Positions 8,118-15,271 of a DNA stretch of 18,256 nucleotides are shown piece by piece (positions within the stretch are counted from its first letter, which is position 1; each line of letters starts with the position of its first letter). The notes under the pieces were generated by a model. That model was not told the DNA's origin. It ran no database searches and saw only the letters and a list, made by a program, of their open reading frames with translations. Both the position numbers and the translations under genes were made by a program. Source of the stretch: Chitinophagaceae bacterium. Lineage in GTDB: Bacteria; Bacteroidota; Bacteroidia; Chitinophagales; Chitinophagaceae. The stretch lies in NCBI GenBank assembly GCA_003456175.1, contig DMPB01000165.1, forward strand, positions 19,046 through 37,301, in the 5' to 3' direction.

Positions 8118-9533
8118 CTACGGGTGTGCTACTAATAATCTTTGTTGGTATACTGTACCGTTTGAGAGTTGTACTTGCATCTGGTATGTTCCGTTTTGCA
8201 AGTGGCCTATTTGTATGTTTGTAGTGGCATTTTGTATGGCTGTATTTTGTTGTAGCACTTTACGGCCTGCCACATCGAATAAATAAATGGTTGCTTGTGC
8301 CTGTGTAATACCGGCTATTTGTATAGCAACTTGCTGATGTGCTGGGTTAGGTGTTAGTAATAGGGTGCCCTTACGGGGTAAATGAAGAGTGAATACTTTA
8401 CTGTAACTGAAACTACCATCTTTATCAACCAATTTGAGGCGGTAGAAGATGCGTGTACCTGCGTAGTTGACTACATCGTCGGCGAATTGATATTGCTTGG
8501 CTTGTTGTGCGGTTACCTTGCCGATACTACTGAAATTAGTGCCATTAACGCTACGCTCTACCTCGTAATGGCTAAAGTTAACCTCGTTTTGTACGAACCA
8601 TTGTAAAGCAATGGTATTACCTTTGAGTTCGCCCGTGAATAATTGCAACTGTACGGGTAACACCAAACTTGATAAACCCGGACAAGTGTTATTCCAAACA
8701 CGAGTTACAAGACTTGGATCATCAATATAAGGATTGCGATTACCTTGAAACTGATACGCTGCATTGTTACGATCAATTTCTTTGCGGCTTACCGGATCTA
8801 AGAAATGCCATTGAATCATTAACTGCAAGTAAGCAACATCTACACTTGGGAAGCTGTTAGGCTCAAATGCAGGAACAGCTTCTGTGTTATTGCCCCAAGA
8901 AGTCATGTTATCTTGATACATGGTAACGAAATACAAAAAGGCTCTGGCAACATCGCCTTTAAAACTATCGAGCGGTTCAAAAACGGTACCATTAATACCT
9001 GCTACTGCACTGCTGCCCAACTTACTTCCGTTAAGGCTGGTATACGAGGCGTTAGCAACTTTACCGTAAGGAAAATTGCTTCTACGACCGTTCACATAAC
9101 CATCAGTCGGAAAAATATGTAGGTAGTCGGTGGTAGGGCCTGGCGTACTCGTATTGCCATTGAACCAACTTTGCGGAATGCTATGCTCTCTGTTATAACA
9201 ATCGTTTTCACCACTGTAACTACCGCACTGATCTGTACCCGGACGGTAATTATATGGATCTGTACCGGTAGGGTTATCGCTGTAGATATCCCAAATTACA
9301 TTGGTGCTGCCGCTACCTACTTCTCTTGGCTTGATATCGCTAAGGGTGTACTGCGTCCATAGAGCACTGTATGATTGTGGATTGAAACCGTTATTGATGA
9401 TGTTTTTTAAACTGGTTTTGAGCTGGCTACACGATAAACCGCTTGTGCCATTGTAATAGTTGGCCGGAGGTTGGGCTACAGCAACCGTAACACACCATAA
9501 AACTGCACACGTTGCCGTAAAACGTTGGAACAT
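8118..9533 (-). CDS. Exported endonuclease I family nuclease with T9SS sorting domain
   Basis: The 471-residue secreted nuclease has a signal peptide at residues 1-20 (ending AVA-Q). The endonuclease I (DNase I-like, EndA/NucM) domain spans about 28-275. Its conserved blocks are NREHSIPQSWF at 114-124 with His117 as probable catalytic base, the TTDYLHIFPTDGYVN block, NFPYGKV, and SFKGDVARA at 190-198. A fibronectin-like region of about 100 residues follows, then a C-terminal T9SS type-A sorting domain (about 395-471: LTPNPAHQQV, LFDVAGRKV, LQNGTYQMQV). This should place the enzyme on the surface or in the medium, where it would digest extracellular DNA. Start ATG 9533 is chosen because the TTG at 9554 lies inside a -7 promoter box. 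NFPYGKV contains an exact dispersed-motif copy. Confidence 0.9.
   Translation of the reverse strand: MFQRFTATCAVLWCVTVAVAQPPANYYNGTSGLSCSQLKTSLKNIINNGFNPQSYSALWTQYTLSDIKPREVGSGSTNVIWDIYSDNPTGTDPYNYRPGTDQCGSYSGENDCYNREHSIPQSWFNGNTSTPGPTTDYLHIFPTDGYVNGRRSNFPYGKVANASYTSLNGSKLGSSAVAGINGTVFEPLDSFKGDVARAFLYFVTMYQDNMTSWGNNTEAVPAFEPNSFPSVDVAYLQLMIQWHFLDPVSRKEIDRNNAAYQFQGNRNPYIDDPSLVTRVWNNTCPGLSSLVLPVQLQLFTGELKGNTIALQWFVQNEVNFSHYEVERSVNGTNFSSIGKVTAQQAKQYQFADDVVNYAGTRIFYRLKLVDKDGSFSYSKVFTLHLPRKGTLLLTPNPAHQQVAIQIAGITQAQATIYLFDVAGRKVLQQNTAIQNATTNIQIGHLQNGTYQMQVQLSNGTVYQQRLLVAHP
8368..8383 (+). repeat. Variant dispersed motif with CCC/GGG arms in endonuclease I gene
   Basis: CCC-TTAC-GGG followed by GTAAATG keeps the loop and flank of the motif, while both arms change together and remain complementary. 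Confidence 0.5.
9060..9071 (-). repeat. Dispersed motif CCTTACGGTAAA, exact copy in endonuclease I gene
   Basis: It is coding, read as Pro-Tyr-Gly-Lys within the conserved NFPYGKV block. Confidence 0.85.
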
Positions 9534-9551
9534 ATTGTGATGAATTTTCAG

Positions 9552-9559
9552 CAAAGGTA
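9552..9559 (-). promoter_or_regulatory. Bacteroidota -7 box for the endonuclease I gene
   Basis: The reverse strand reads TACCTTTGC, an exact match to the TAnnTTTG -7 element, 18 bases before ATG 9533. No clear TTTG -33 box was found. It suggests the nuclease can be transcribed separately from the genes upstream. Confidence 0.5.
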
Positions 9560-9601
9560 ATGGCTGTGCGTGCTGCTTGTGTTGCTATTTAATGAACATT
9601 G

Positions 9602-10801
9602 TTAGCGAATACTTTTGATGTGCAACGTAATTTGTAAGAGTGCTCCATTACGCATCACAATCATTTTAACCCTGCTTTTGGGTACTTGTAAGATGGTTTT
9701 TAACGATTCAATATCGCCTGATAAGTTGTTATTAATACCTACGAGTATGTCGCCATCTTTTAAGCCGGCGGCTTCGGCTGGCGAACCTTTCATGATATCG
9801 CCAATGATAATTTGATGATCAATCAAATAAAGATTTAGTCCTGTGTAAGCATAATCGAACGGATCGTTAAAATGCTTGTTGGGTTTGATATGAATTTGTT
9901 GCTGTGGGTAGTTGATAACCAAGTTAAAGCGACGTAATATATCGTTACCGATAATACCACTGTTGTTGGGGTAGTTGAGCATATTGTAAGCATCGTCGAA
10001 AATATAGGCGGGTACTTTTTTGAATTTGTATGGCCCCAGCTTCATGCTTTTGATAACAGTAAGTTGCATTGCTTGCTTGCCACCAACGCCTTCTACTTGT
10101 GTGGTGTACATTTTTTGCTTTGGCGTTAATAAAGTGCTATCACTAGCCAAAGCACTGCTAATCATGGCACATAGGCCGGCCCCTGTATCGAAGAAAAACA
10201 AGCCTTCAGCCCTGCTAGCTTCTTGTGCTGTTACATGTACTGAGGGAATAGTAGAGAAAATGGGTTGTAGTTGATACCCTCCTTTAGGATATTTAAAACT
10301 CCCTGGACTGTAAATAGCTATTTCGTTGTTATCGTAATTAACAGTTACTAAATAACGCCGTAGCAGGCTGTATCCTACAATACCATGAATGGGTATACCA
10401 TAAAGGCTGCTTAATAGATCATAGTCGTTGATATGACAGTCTAAATTTTTTACCGTAAGGTTAGGCAAGTGCATGGTTTGAGCAAAGGCAAATGAAACCG
10501 TACGTTCGCCGCCAATGCCTCTAATAACACGATCGGTTTTTTTAAGCGACAGTTGTAAGTAGTTGGCCGTGGCAGAATCAATAGAAATACCACCGCTGCC
10601 CGTATCTAAAATAAAGTTGAGTGAATCTTTATGATTGTTGAGTGCCGCCTTGATAATGATGATGCCACCTGTTAGGAGTTTGAAAGGAAACTTTGTGATT
10701 AACCTTGCATGCTGTTGCGATGTGGGTGTTTGTGCCTTTATCGCATGAAGGCAAGGCAACAATAGGCTGCATAACAGGTATGGGAACAATACAAATCGCA
10801 C
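9602..10801 (-). CDS. Two-lobed retropepsin-like aspartyl protease with C-terminal PDZ domain
   Basis: The 399-residue exported protein has a signal peptide (about residues 1-23, ending IKA-Q). It has two aspartyl-protease half-domains in one chain: first DTGSGG at 66-71 with GIVGYSLL near 140-147, and second DTGAG at 205-209 with GIIGNDILRRF near 282-292. Each Asp-Thr-Gly supplies one catalytic aspartate of a pepsin-like active site. A PDZ domain follows at about 320-395, with the carboxylate-binding loop region GSPAEAAGLKDGDILVGI. The arrangement matches Bacteroidota aspartyl-protease/PDZ proteins of unknown substrate. No ATG is available after the in-frame stop at 10844-10846, so GTG 10801 is used. 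It lies 46 bases after the preceding gene in the same direction. Cleavage of periplasmic or exported proteins is inferred. Confidence 0.85.
   Translation of the reverse strand: MRFVLFPYLLCSLLLPCLHAIKAQTPTSQQHARLITKFPFKLLTGGIIIIKAALNNHKDSLNFILDTGSGGISIDSATANYLQLSLKKTDRVIRGIGGERTVSFAFAQTMHLPNLTVKNLDCHINDYDLLSSLYGIPIHGIVGYSLLRRYLVTVNYDNNEIAIYSPGSFKYPKGGYQLQPIFSTIPSVHVTAQEASRAEGLFFFDTGAGLCAMISSALASDSTLLTPKQKMYTTQVEGVGGKQAMQLTVIKSMKLGPYKFKKVPAYIFDDAYNMLNYPNNSGIIGNDILRRFNLVINYPQQQIHIKPNKHFNDPFDYAYTGLNLYLIDHQIIIGDIMKGSPAEAAGLKDGDILVGINNNLSGDIESLKTILQVPKSRVKMIVMRNGALLQITLHIKSIR
10449..10460 (-). repeat. Dispersed motif CCTTACGGTAAA, exact copy in aspartyl protease gene
   Basis: It is coding, read as Leu-Thr-Val between the first DTG and the GIVGYSLL motif. 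Confidence 0.85.
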
Positions 10802-10847
10802 AAGGTGAATATACTGTGTATTACAACCAAAGAAGCGGTATGTTTAA

Positions 10848-11975
10848 CTACTTACGTAAAGTAAAATCGGCAATGAGCGCCCTATGATCGCTGCCTGCAT
10901 GATCCACCACTTGTACTGCCTGCCATTGAATGGCATTACTGCCGAATAAATAATCGATACGCATGTAAGGTATGCGGTTTTTATAGGTGGCACCCCAACC
11001 AAAACCACAGTTGGCCCAAGCATCGTTAAGGTTACTTGCTAGTTGTTGATACGTGTGCATGGCAGGTATGGCATTGGCATCGCAAGCTAAAATATAGGGC
11101 TGTGTTTCTCGGTTAAGTATGATTTTAATTTTCTTAACCTGCTGGTGATGCACACTATCAAAATATACAATTTTATCCATGCGGCTTCCATGGTTGGCAA
11201 TGTAAGCTGTTGAAGCATCTACCCATGCTTTGCTACTGGTATCTTTATTAGCACCTAAATAATACGATTGTAGGTGCATATTATAAATTTTTAATTTTTG
11301 CTGTTTAACAACAACACTTACAGCACTCATATGCTCTGCATACGAACCATTGAGAATAGGATATTGAGCCGAATCTACAATCGGATATTTTGAGAATATT
11401 GCCGTTCCATAAAACCTAGTGCCAGTATAAATATCGTAAGCAAAATCGTTGGAGAAGAAATGATACTTAAAGCCTGCACGTTGCAACATATCGTTAATGT
11501 TACTGCGTTCGCCTTCCATTTTAAACTCTACAAAATCTTGTAAGCACACCACATCAATATTCCACTGCTTGATTGTTCTGAAAATGATGTTACGTTGGCT
11601 ATTGGCAGAGTCGTGTTTAAATCTACTATCGCCAAAATGTTGCACATTAAAGGTAGCAATACGAATATGATTATTGTTGGGTGCAGCTGCCACTTGTGCC
11701 TTACCATTTAAAGGAAAGCTACTATCAATCATACGATAGCTGAACAATACTAATAACGAGCTTATAAAAATCGTATACCTTGCGGTAAATGTGGCCGCAA
11801 TTGTTACAACAATCAATGCTATCAATGCTACCGGATACGTAAGTGATACGATACTAAGCCATGCTTTTCCATTTACCGTAAGGTACCATGCAATAACGCA
11901 CAAGCTATACCACACTGCTATGAACCAATAACTCCAACGAAGCAGTGTTCGATATAAAGTAAATTGCTGTTGCAT
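10848..11975 (-). CDS. Membrane-anchored endonuclease/exonuclease/phosphatase family protein
   Basis: The 375-residue protein has three N-terminal membrane segments (about residues 14-34, 40-60 and 67-82). An endonuclease/exonuclease/phosphatase (DNase I-like) domain follows at about 104-375. Visible motifs are RIATFNVQHF (Asn110), VVCLQDF (Asp147), FYGTAIFSKYPI, KIYNMHLQS, ILACDANA and the C-terminal GSDHRALIADF, which holds the catalytic Asp-His pair. The position usually occupied by the metal-binding Glu of LQE is Asp here, a conservative change. The family hydrolyses phosphodiesters or phosphoesters in DNA, RNA, lipids or inositol phosphates, and the substrate cannot be read from sequence. 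The catalytic domain should face one side of the inner membrane. It starts 6 bases after the upstream rhomboid, and the stop TAG abuts a short motif copy that encodes its last codons. Confidence 0.85.
   Translation of the reverse strand: MQQQFTLYRTLLRWSYWFIAVWYSLCVIAWYLTVNGKAWLSIVSLTYPVALIALIVVTIAATFTARYTIFISSLLVLFSYRMIDSSFPLNGKAQVAAAPNNNHIRIATFNVQHFGDSRFKHDSANSQRNIIFRTIKQWNIDVVCLQDFVEFKMEGERSNINDMLQRAGFKYHFFSNDFAYDIYTGTRFYGTAIFSKYPIVDSAQYPILNGSYAEHMSAVSVVVKQQKLKIYNMHLQSYYLGANKDTSSKAWVDASTAYIANHGSRMDKIVYFDSVHHQQVKKIKIILNRETQPYILACDANAIPAMHTYQQLASNLNDAWANCGFGWGATYKNRIPYMRIDYLFGSNAIQWQAVQVVDHAGSDHRALIADFTLRK
10850..10860 (+). repeat. Short-form dispersed motif ACTTACGTAAA at a gene end
   Basis: This exact copy overlaps the last codons and the stop of the phosphatase-family gene (stop TAG at 10850-10848). 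Confidence 0.75.
11778..11788 (+). repeat. Variant dispersed motif CCTTGCGGTAA
   Basis: It lies inside the phosphatase-family gene on the strand opposite to the gene. One base differs from the core, and the flank TAAATG is kept. Confidence 0.6.
11872..11883 (-). repeat. Dispersed motif CCTTACGGTAAA, exact copy in phosphatase-family gene
   Basis: It is coding, read as Leu-Thr-Val between the first two membrane segments. Confidence 0.85.
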
Positions 11976-11981
11976 AGATTG

Positions 11982-12875
11982 TTAAAGCTGATTTTGCTCG
12001 CTTGCTTTCTTTAGAAAGTCTTTTTCTTCATCGGTTAAAAAGTGATATCCTTTTTGATTGATTTTATCGAGCAATGCATCTACGCGTTGTTGTGTAATAT
12101 TGGGTGTTTTTTTGTAAGGGGTACCAGTTGCTTTGTAGTAATGCTGTTCTCTAGAAGGCTTGCTATGCTTTTTTTCAGGGTTAAATAAATCGTCGAGCCA
12201 ATACCAAAAACGTACCATCCATTCGCCCCAATCGTTACCACGTTGTACCTGCTTAATAAAGATAAAACCAATAAGTGCACCGCTTAAATGTGCTAACGCA
12301 TAGCCACCATTCGCACTAGCCACAAAAGCAAAGTCAATGGCTACATATATTAACGTAATAATCCACAACGGAATGCCACCATTAATCATTTGAAACAAGC
12401 GGTAATCGGGTGCTAACGTAGTAGTAGCTACTGCTACAGCCATTACAGCAGCACCTGCTCCCATAATGTATGGTGTACCCATAGCAAAACCGGCAAACAT
12501 GTTAGTAGTAGCTACAAATACAATACCACCAATAACGCCACCATACAAGTAGATGGGAATGAGCTTTCGGTTGCCAGTTAAATCTTGCAGGATATAACCA
12601 AACATCCACAGCCAAAGCATGTTGGCAATAACTCCGAACACACTCACTTGGGTAAACATATACGTAAGCAAGGTATACGGCCTTGTAATAAAGGTGTCGG
12701 GATTATTGCTTAACACCCACCAATTCAAAATTTGTGTATCGAAAAATGCAACAGGCGTATCGGTGAGGTAATAAATAATTTTAATGAAGTTGAGTAATAC
12801 AAATACTACCGCATTAATAATGATTAACCAGGTAAGTGCATTACTATCGGCACCAAAAAGCGGACGTTTATTCAT
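11982..12875 (-). CDS. Rhomboid-family membrane protein lacking the catalytic serine, with DUF6576-like tail
   Basis: The 297-residue protein has the six-helix rhomboid core. It includes the ANMLWLWMFG helix (84-93), which in active enzymes follows a His-containing loop, and the last-helix histidine in ALAHLSGALIGF (His196). The active-site loop that normally reads GxSG is MGAGAAVMA (138-146), so Gly141 stands where the nucleophilic Ser belongs. I therefore call it a probable pseudoprotease. After the membrane core comes a cytoplasmic tail of about 90 residues with RVDALLDKINQKGYHFLTDEE, resembling the DUF6576 module of Bacteroidota rhomboids. It follows the active rhomboid by 15 bases and precedes the phosphatase-family gene by 6, clearly one operon. 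A role binding rather than cutting membrane substrates, or regulating its partner, is inference. Confidence 0.85.
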   Translation of the reverse strand: MNKRPLFGADSNALTWLIIINAVVFVLLNFIKIIYYLTDTPVAFFDTQILNWWVLSNNPDTFITRPYTLLTYMFTQVSVFGVIANMLWLWMFGYILQDLTGNRKLIPIYLYGGVIGGIVFVATTNMFAGFAMGTPYIMGAGAAVMAVAVATTTLAPDYRLFQMINGGIPLWIITLIYVAIDFAFVASANGGYALAHLSGALIGFIFIKQVQRGNDWGEWMVRFWYWLDDLFNPEKKHSKPSREQHYYKATGTPYKKTPNITQQRVDALLDKINQKGYHFLTDEEKDFLKKASEQNQL

Positions 12876-12890
12876 AACAACATACGTTAA

Positions 12891-13658
12891 TTAAAAGAAG
12901 TTTTTTCGGTTGTTTTTATTCCAGAAGTACACCAGCAAAAACCCAAACAAGGCACCGCCTAAGTGGGCAAAGTGTGCCACAGGGTCGCCGGCACTGTTTC
13001 TTATGCCTGCAAAAAATTCGAAACCAGCATATAAGAGTACCATCCACTTTGCTTTTACTGGAATAAAAAAGTATAGGTAGATGTAGGTATTAGGAAATAA
13101 ATAAGCAAATGCAGCAAGGCAGCCAAACACTGCACCCGATGCACCGAGGGTTGCTTCGGCTAAAATTGTATTTCGTACCATAGCAGCATACCGGTAGCTA
13201 CCATCGCCTTGTTGAAAGGTATCATATTTAGCCAAGTAATCAACCAGGTTAATGTTATTTGTATCGGCGTGTACCGGAATACTATTGAACGCTGCTAACA
13301 TAGCTTCGTTACCAACATATAAAACAACCATATGACATAAAGCTGCTCCTAAACCACAAATCATATAAAAGGTCAAAAAACGTTTCGGACCCCATAAATT
13401 TTCTAGGATAGAACCAAACATCCATAAGGCTAGCATATTACTGAACAAGTGTTCAAAATTGCCATGCATAAACATGTGTGTAACAAATTGCCATGGCTTA
13501 AAAAACGGACTTTGCCATGTGTGCAATGCGAACCATTCGTTAATAATGGTTTCGCTAATGGTTACATTCTGTGCCAGAAAAATAATGCTGTTGATGATGA
13601 GTAAGTTCTTCACCACCAATGGTAATATTTCGAAGCGTGTTGGTCTGAATTGCTGCAT
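12891..13658 (-). CDS. Rhomboid intramembrane serine protease (active type)
   Basis: The 255-residue protein is a standard bacterial rhomboid that cleaves membrane-spanning segments. It carries the L1/helix-2 signature MFMHGNFEHLFSNMLALWMFG (62-82, with His65, His70 and Asn74), the catalytic GASGAVFG at 172-179 (Ser174) and the catalytic His in AHLGGALFG (His232). An insertion of about 40 residues (roughly 120-160) precedes the Ser helix. ATG 13658 gives a short cytoplasmic N-terminus. It lies 44 bases after the rRNA methyltransferase gene and 15 bases before a serine-less paralogue. Pairing of the two suggests they act on the same membrane substrates or in one complex; no substrate is evident. 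Confidence 0.92.
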   Translation of the reverse strand: MQQFRPTRFEILPLVVKNLLIINSIIFLAQNVTISETIINEWFALHTWQSPFFKPWQFVTHMFMHGNFEHLFSNMLALWMFGSILENLWGPKRFLTFYMICGLGAALCHMVVLYVGNEAMLAAFNSIPVHADTNNINLVDYLAKYDTFQQGDGSYRYAAMVRNTILAEATLGASGAVFGCLAAFAYLFPNTYIYLYFFIPVKAKWMVLLYAGFEFFAGIRNSAGDPVAHFAHLGGALFGFLLVYFWNKNNRKNFF

Positions 13659-13701
13659 GTAGTTCTTCTTAGAATGTCATCATCGTTAATGTTGTACTTC
13701 A

Positions 13702-13713
13702 TTTACCGTAAGG
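13702..13713 (-). repeat. Dispersed motif CCTTACGGTAAA, exact copy supplying a stop codon
   Basis: It is read as ACC TTA CGG TAA: the final Thr-Leu-Arg and the stop of the rRNA methyltransferase. This is the third reading frame used by the motif. Confidence 0.85.
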
Positions 13714-15151
13714 TAAGTAAGGCAACGTTTTCAATGTGTAATGTATGCGGAAACATATCTACCGGTTGCATGGCTACTACTTGGTATTTTTCTGCTAGCA
13801 ACTGTATATCTCTTGCTTGTGTTGCTGGGTTACAGCTAACGTATACTATTGTAGGTGCTTCCATTTGTAATAGTTTATGTATCAGCTTTTCGTGCATACC
13901 AGCCCTCGGCGGATCTGTTATTACAACATCGGGCTTGCCATGTAGTTCAAAAAAAGCATCGTTACAAACATCAATTACATCGCCGGCATAAAAATGTGTA
14001 TGCTCCAATTGGTTGCGTTGTGCATTCACTTTAGCATCTTCAATGGCTTGTTCTACTACTTCTACGCCAATTACTTTGGCTGCTTTACTGCTACAAAAAA
14101 TACCTATACTGCCGGTTCCGCAATACAAATCGTACAGGGTTTCTTTTCCTGTTAATCCGGCCATATCTCTTGTAATACGATACAATACTTCGGCCTGCTT
14201 ACTGTTGGTTTGAAAGAAGCTTTTAGGCGAAATCGTGAATCGATAATTTTCTAGCGTTTCTTCAATGTAACCATTCCCTGAAAAAACAACCGGCGTTAAG
14301 TCGAAAATACTATCGTTTCGTTTGGTATTAACGGTGTAAAGCAAAGTAGTAATTTGTGGAAATGCCGTTTGTACTGCTTGCAATAGTGGCATTATAAGCT
14401 TTGGCTGATCGTACCCAACAATAACATTCACCATTAGCTGCCCCGTGGTGGCGGTTCGCACCATTACGTTGCGTATAAAGCCTTGATGCTCCTTAATGTC
14501 GTAAAATGCAATACCTGCTTCTATACAAAAATTAGCAATAAACTTACGTATATCGTTGGTAGGTGCTGCCTGCAAGTGGCAAGTATCTATTTCTACCACT
14601 TTATCGAACATGCCTTTGGCATGAAAGCCCGCCGCCGGCTGTTGTTGCTGTGCTGCTGCCGCTTCGGCATCTTGCTTATGGTGTATGTACGCTTCTTTCG
14701 GAATAAACTTTCGGGTGGCATACGTGTATTCCATTTTGTTACGATACTCCGTTGTGGCTTCACAACCCACAATCGGGTGCATTTCAAAGCTTGCCGGTGG
14801 CAACTTGGCAATACGCGTCATAGCATCTACCACTTGCCTGTGCTTGTATTGTAACTGCTGTTCGTAGGGCAACATTTGCCACTGGCAACCACCACAAACA
14901 CCAAAATGACTGCAAAAAGGCGTTGCTCGCTGCTCGCTGTATTTTTTATAGGTTAGAGGGTAGCCTTCGGCCCAATCTTTCTTGTTTTTTGTAAGCTTTA
15001 CATCTACAATATCGCCGGGTACTGCTTGCTCAATAAAAATAACCTTACCATCTACACGGCCCAAGCTTTTGCCTTCTGCCGCATAATCTTCTACCAAAAC
15101 ATCGGTAATAACAATAGGTGGAGTTCTTCTTTTCACTGCGCAAAAATACAT
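13703..15151 (-). CDS. rlmD: 23S rRNA (uracil-5-)-methyltransferase, RlmD/TrmA family
   Basis: The protein is 482 residues from ATG 15151. It has an N-terminal TRAM RNA-binding domain (about 12-70) and an iron-sulfur cluster ligand set Cys80, Cys86, Cys89 and Cys191 (CSHFGVCGGC and DTCHL). The SAM-dependent methyltransferase domain includes SFFQTN at 311-316, DLYCGTGSIG at 341-350, TDPPRAGM near 412-419 and the catalytic YVSCNP with Cys440. It methylates uridine C5 in rRNA; whether the site is U1939 or U747 is not certain. An Ala/Gln-rich stretch (about 161-175) is an unusual insertion. GTG 15136, giving MKRRTPP, is a credible alternative start because a -7 promoter box overlaps the first codons. 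Its stop TAA is part of an exact dispersed-motif copy. Confidence 0.9.
   Translation of the reverse strand: MYFCAVKRRTPPIVITDVLVEDYAAEGKSLGRVDGKVIFIEQAVPGDIVDVKLTKNKKDWAEGYPLTYKKYSEQRATPFCSHFGVCGGCQWQMLPYEQQLQYKHRQVVDAMTRIAKLPPASFEMHPIVGCEATTEYRNKMEYTYATRKFIPKEAYIHHKQDAEAAAAQQQQPAAGFHAKGMFDKVVEIDTCHLQAAPTNDIRKFIANFCIEAGIAFYDIKEHQGFIRNVMVRTATTGQLMVNVIVGYDQPKLIMPLLQAVQTAFPQITTLLYTVNTKRNDSIFDLTPVVFSGNGYIEETLENYRFTISPKSFFQTNSKQAEVLYRITRDMAGLTGKETLYDLYCGTGSIGIFCSSKAAKVIGVEVVEQAIEDAKVNAQRNQLEHTHFYAGDVIDVCNDAFFELHGKPDVVITDPPRAGMHEKLIHKLLQMEAPTIVYVSCNPATQARDIQLLAEKYQVVAMQPVDMFPHTLHIENVALLTLR
15141..15148 (-). promoter_or_regulatory. Bacteroidota -7 box overlapping the start of the rRNA methyltransferase gene
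   Basis: The reverse strand reads TATTTTTG, matching TAnnTTTG exactly, inside codons 2-4 counted from ATG 15151. If used, translation would begin at GTG 15136 on a nearly leaderless message. No -33 element is evident, so the match may also be chance. Confidence 0.35.
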
Positions 15152-15182
15152 GTTGGGGTTGGTGTACTTGGTATCAATTATA

Positions 15183-15194
15183 CCTTACGGTAAA
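15183..15194 (+). repeat. Dispersed motif CCTTACGGTAAA, exact copy
   Basis: This non-coding copy lies between the divergent rRNA methyltransferase and DUF3050 genes, followed by TGAA. Confidence 0.85.
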
Positions 15195-15243
15195 TGAACT
15201 TAAAATTTACATTTTCGTTACCATTTAAAGCAAGTCAATCTTG

Positions 15244-15251
15244 CACTTTTG
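15244..15251 (+). promoter_or_regulatory. Possible -7 box for the DUF3050 gene
   Basis: CACTTTTG differs from TAnnTTTG at one position and lies 20 bases before ATG 15272, a spacing like that at the endonuclease I gene. It supports the ATG rather than the in-frame TTG at 15263. Confidence 0.3.
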
Positions 15252-15271
15252 CATTTTAATATTTGAGGCAT

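Noticed and set aside
13650..13991. 113-codon forward frame opposite the rRNA methyltransferase and rhomboid genes
   Set aside because: It covers the catalytic YVSCNP region of the methyltransferase on the other strand; composition and lack of family similarity mark it as a shadow.
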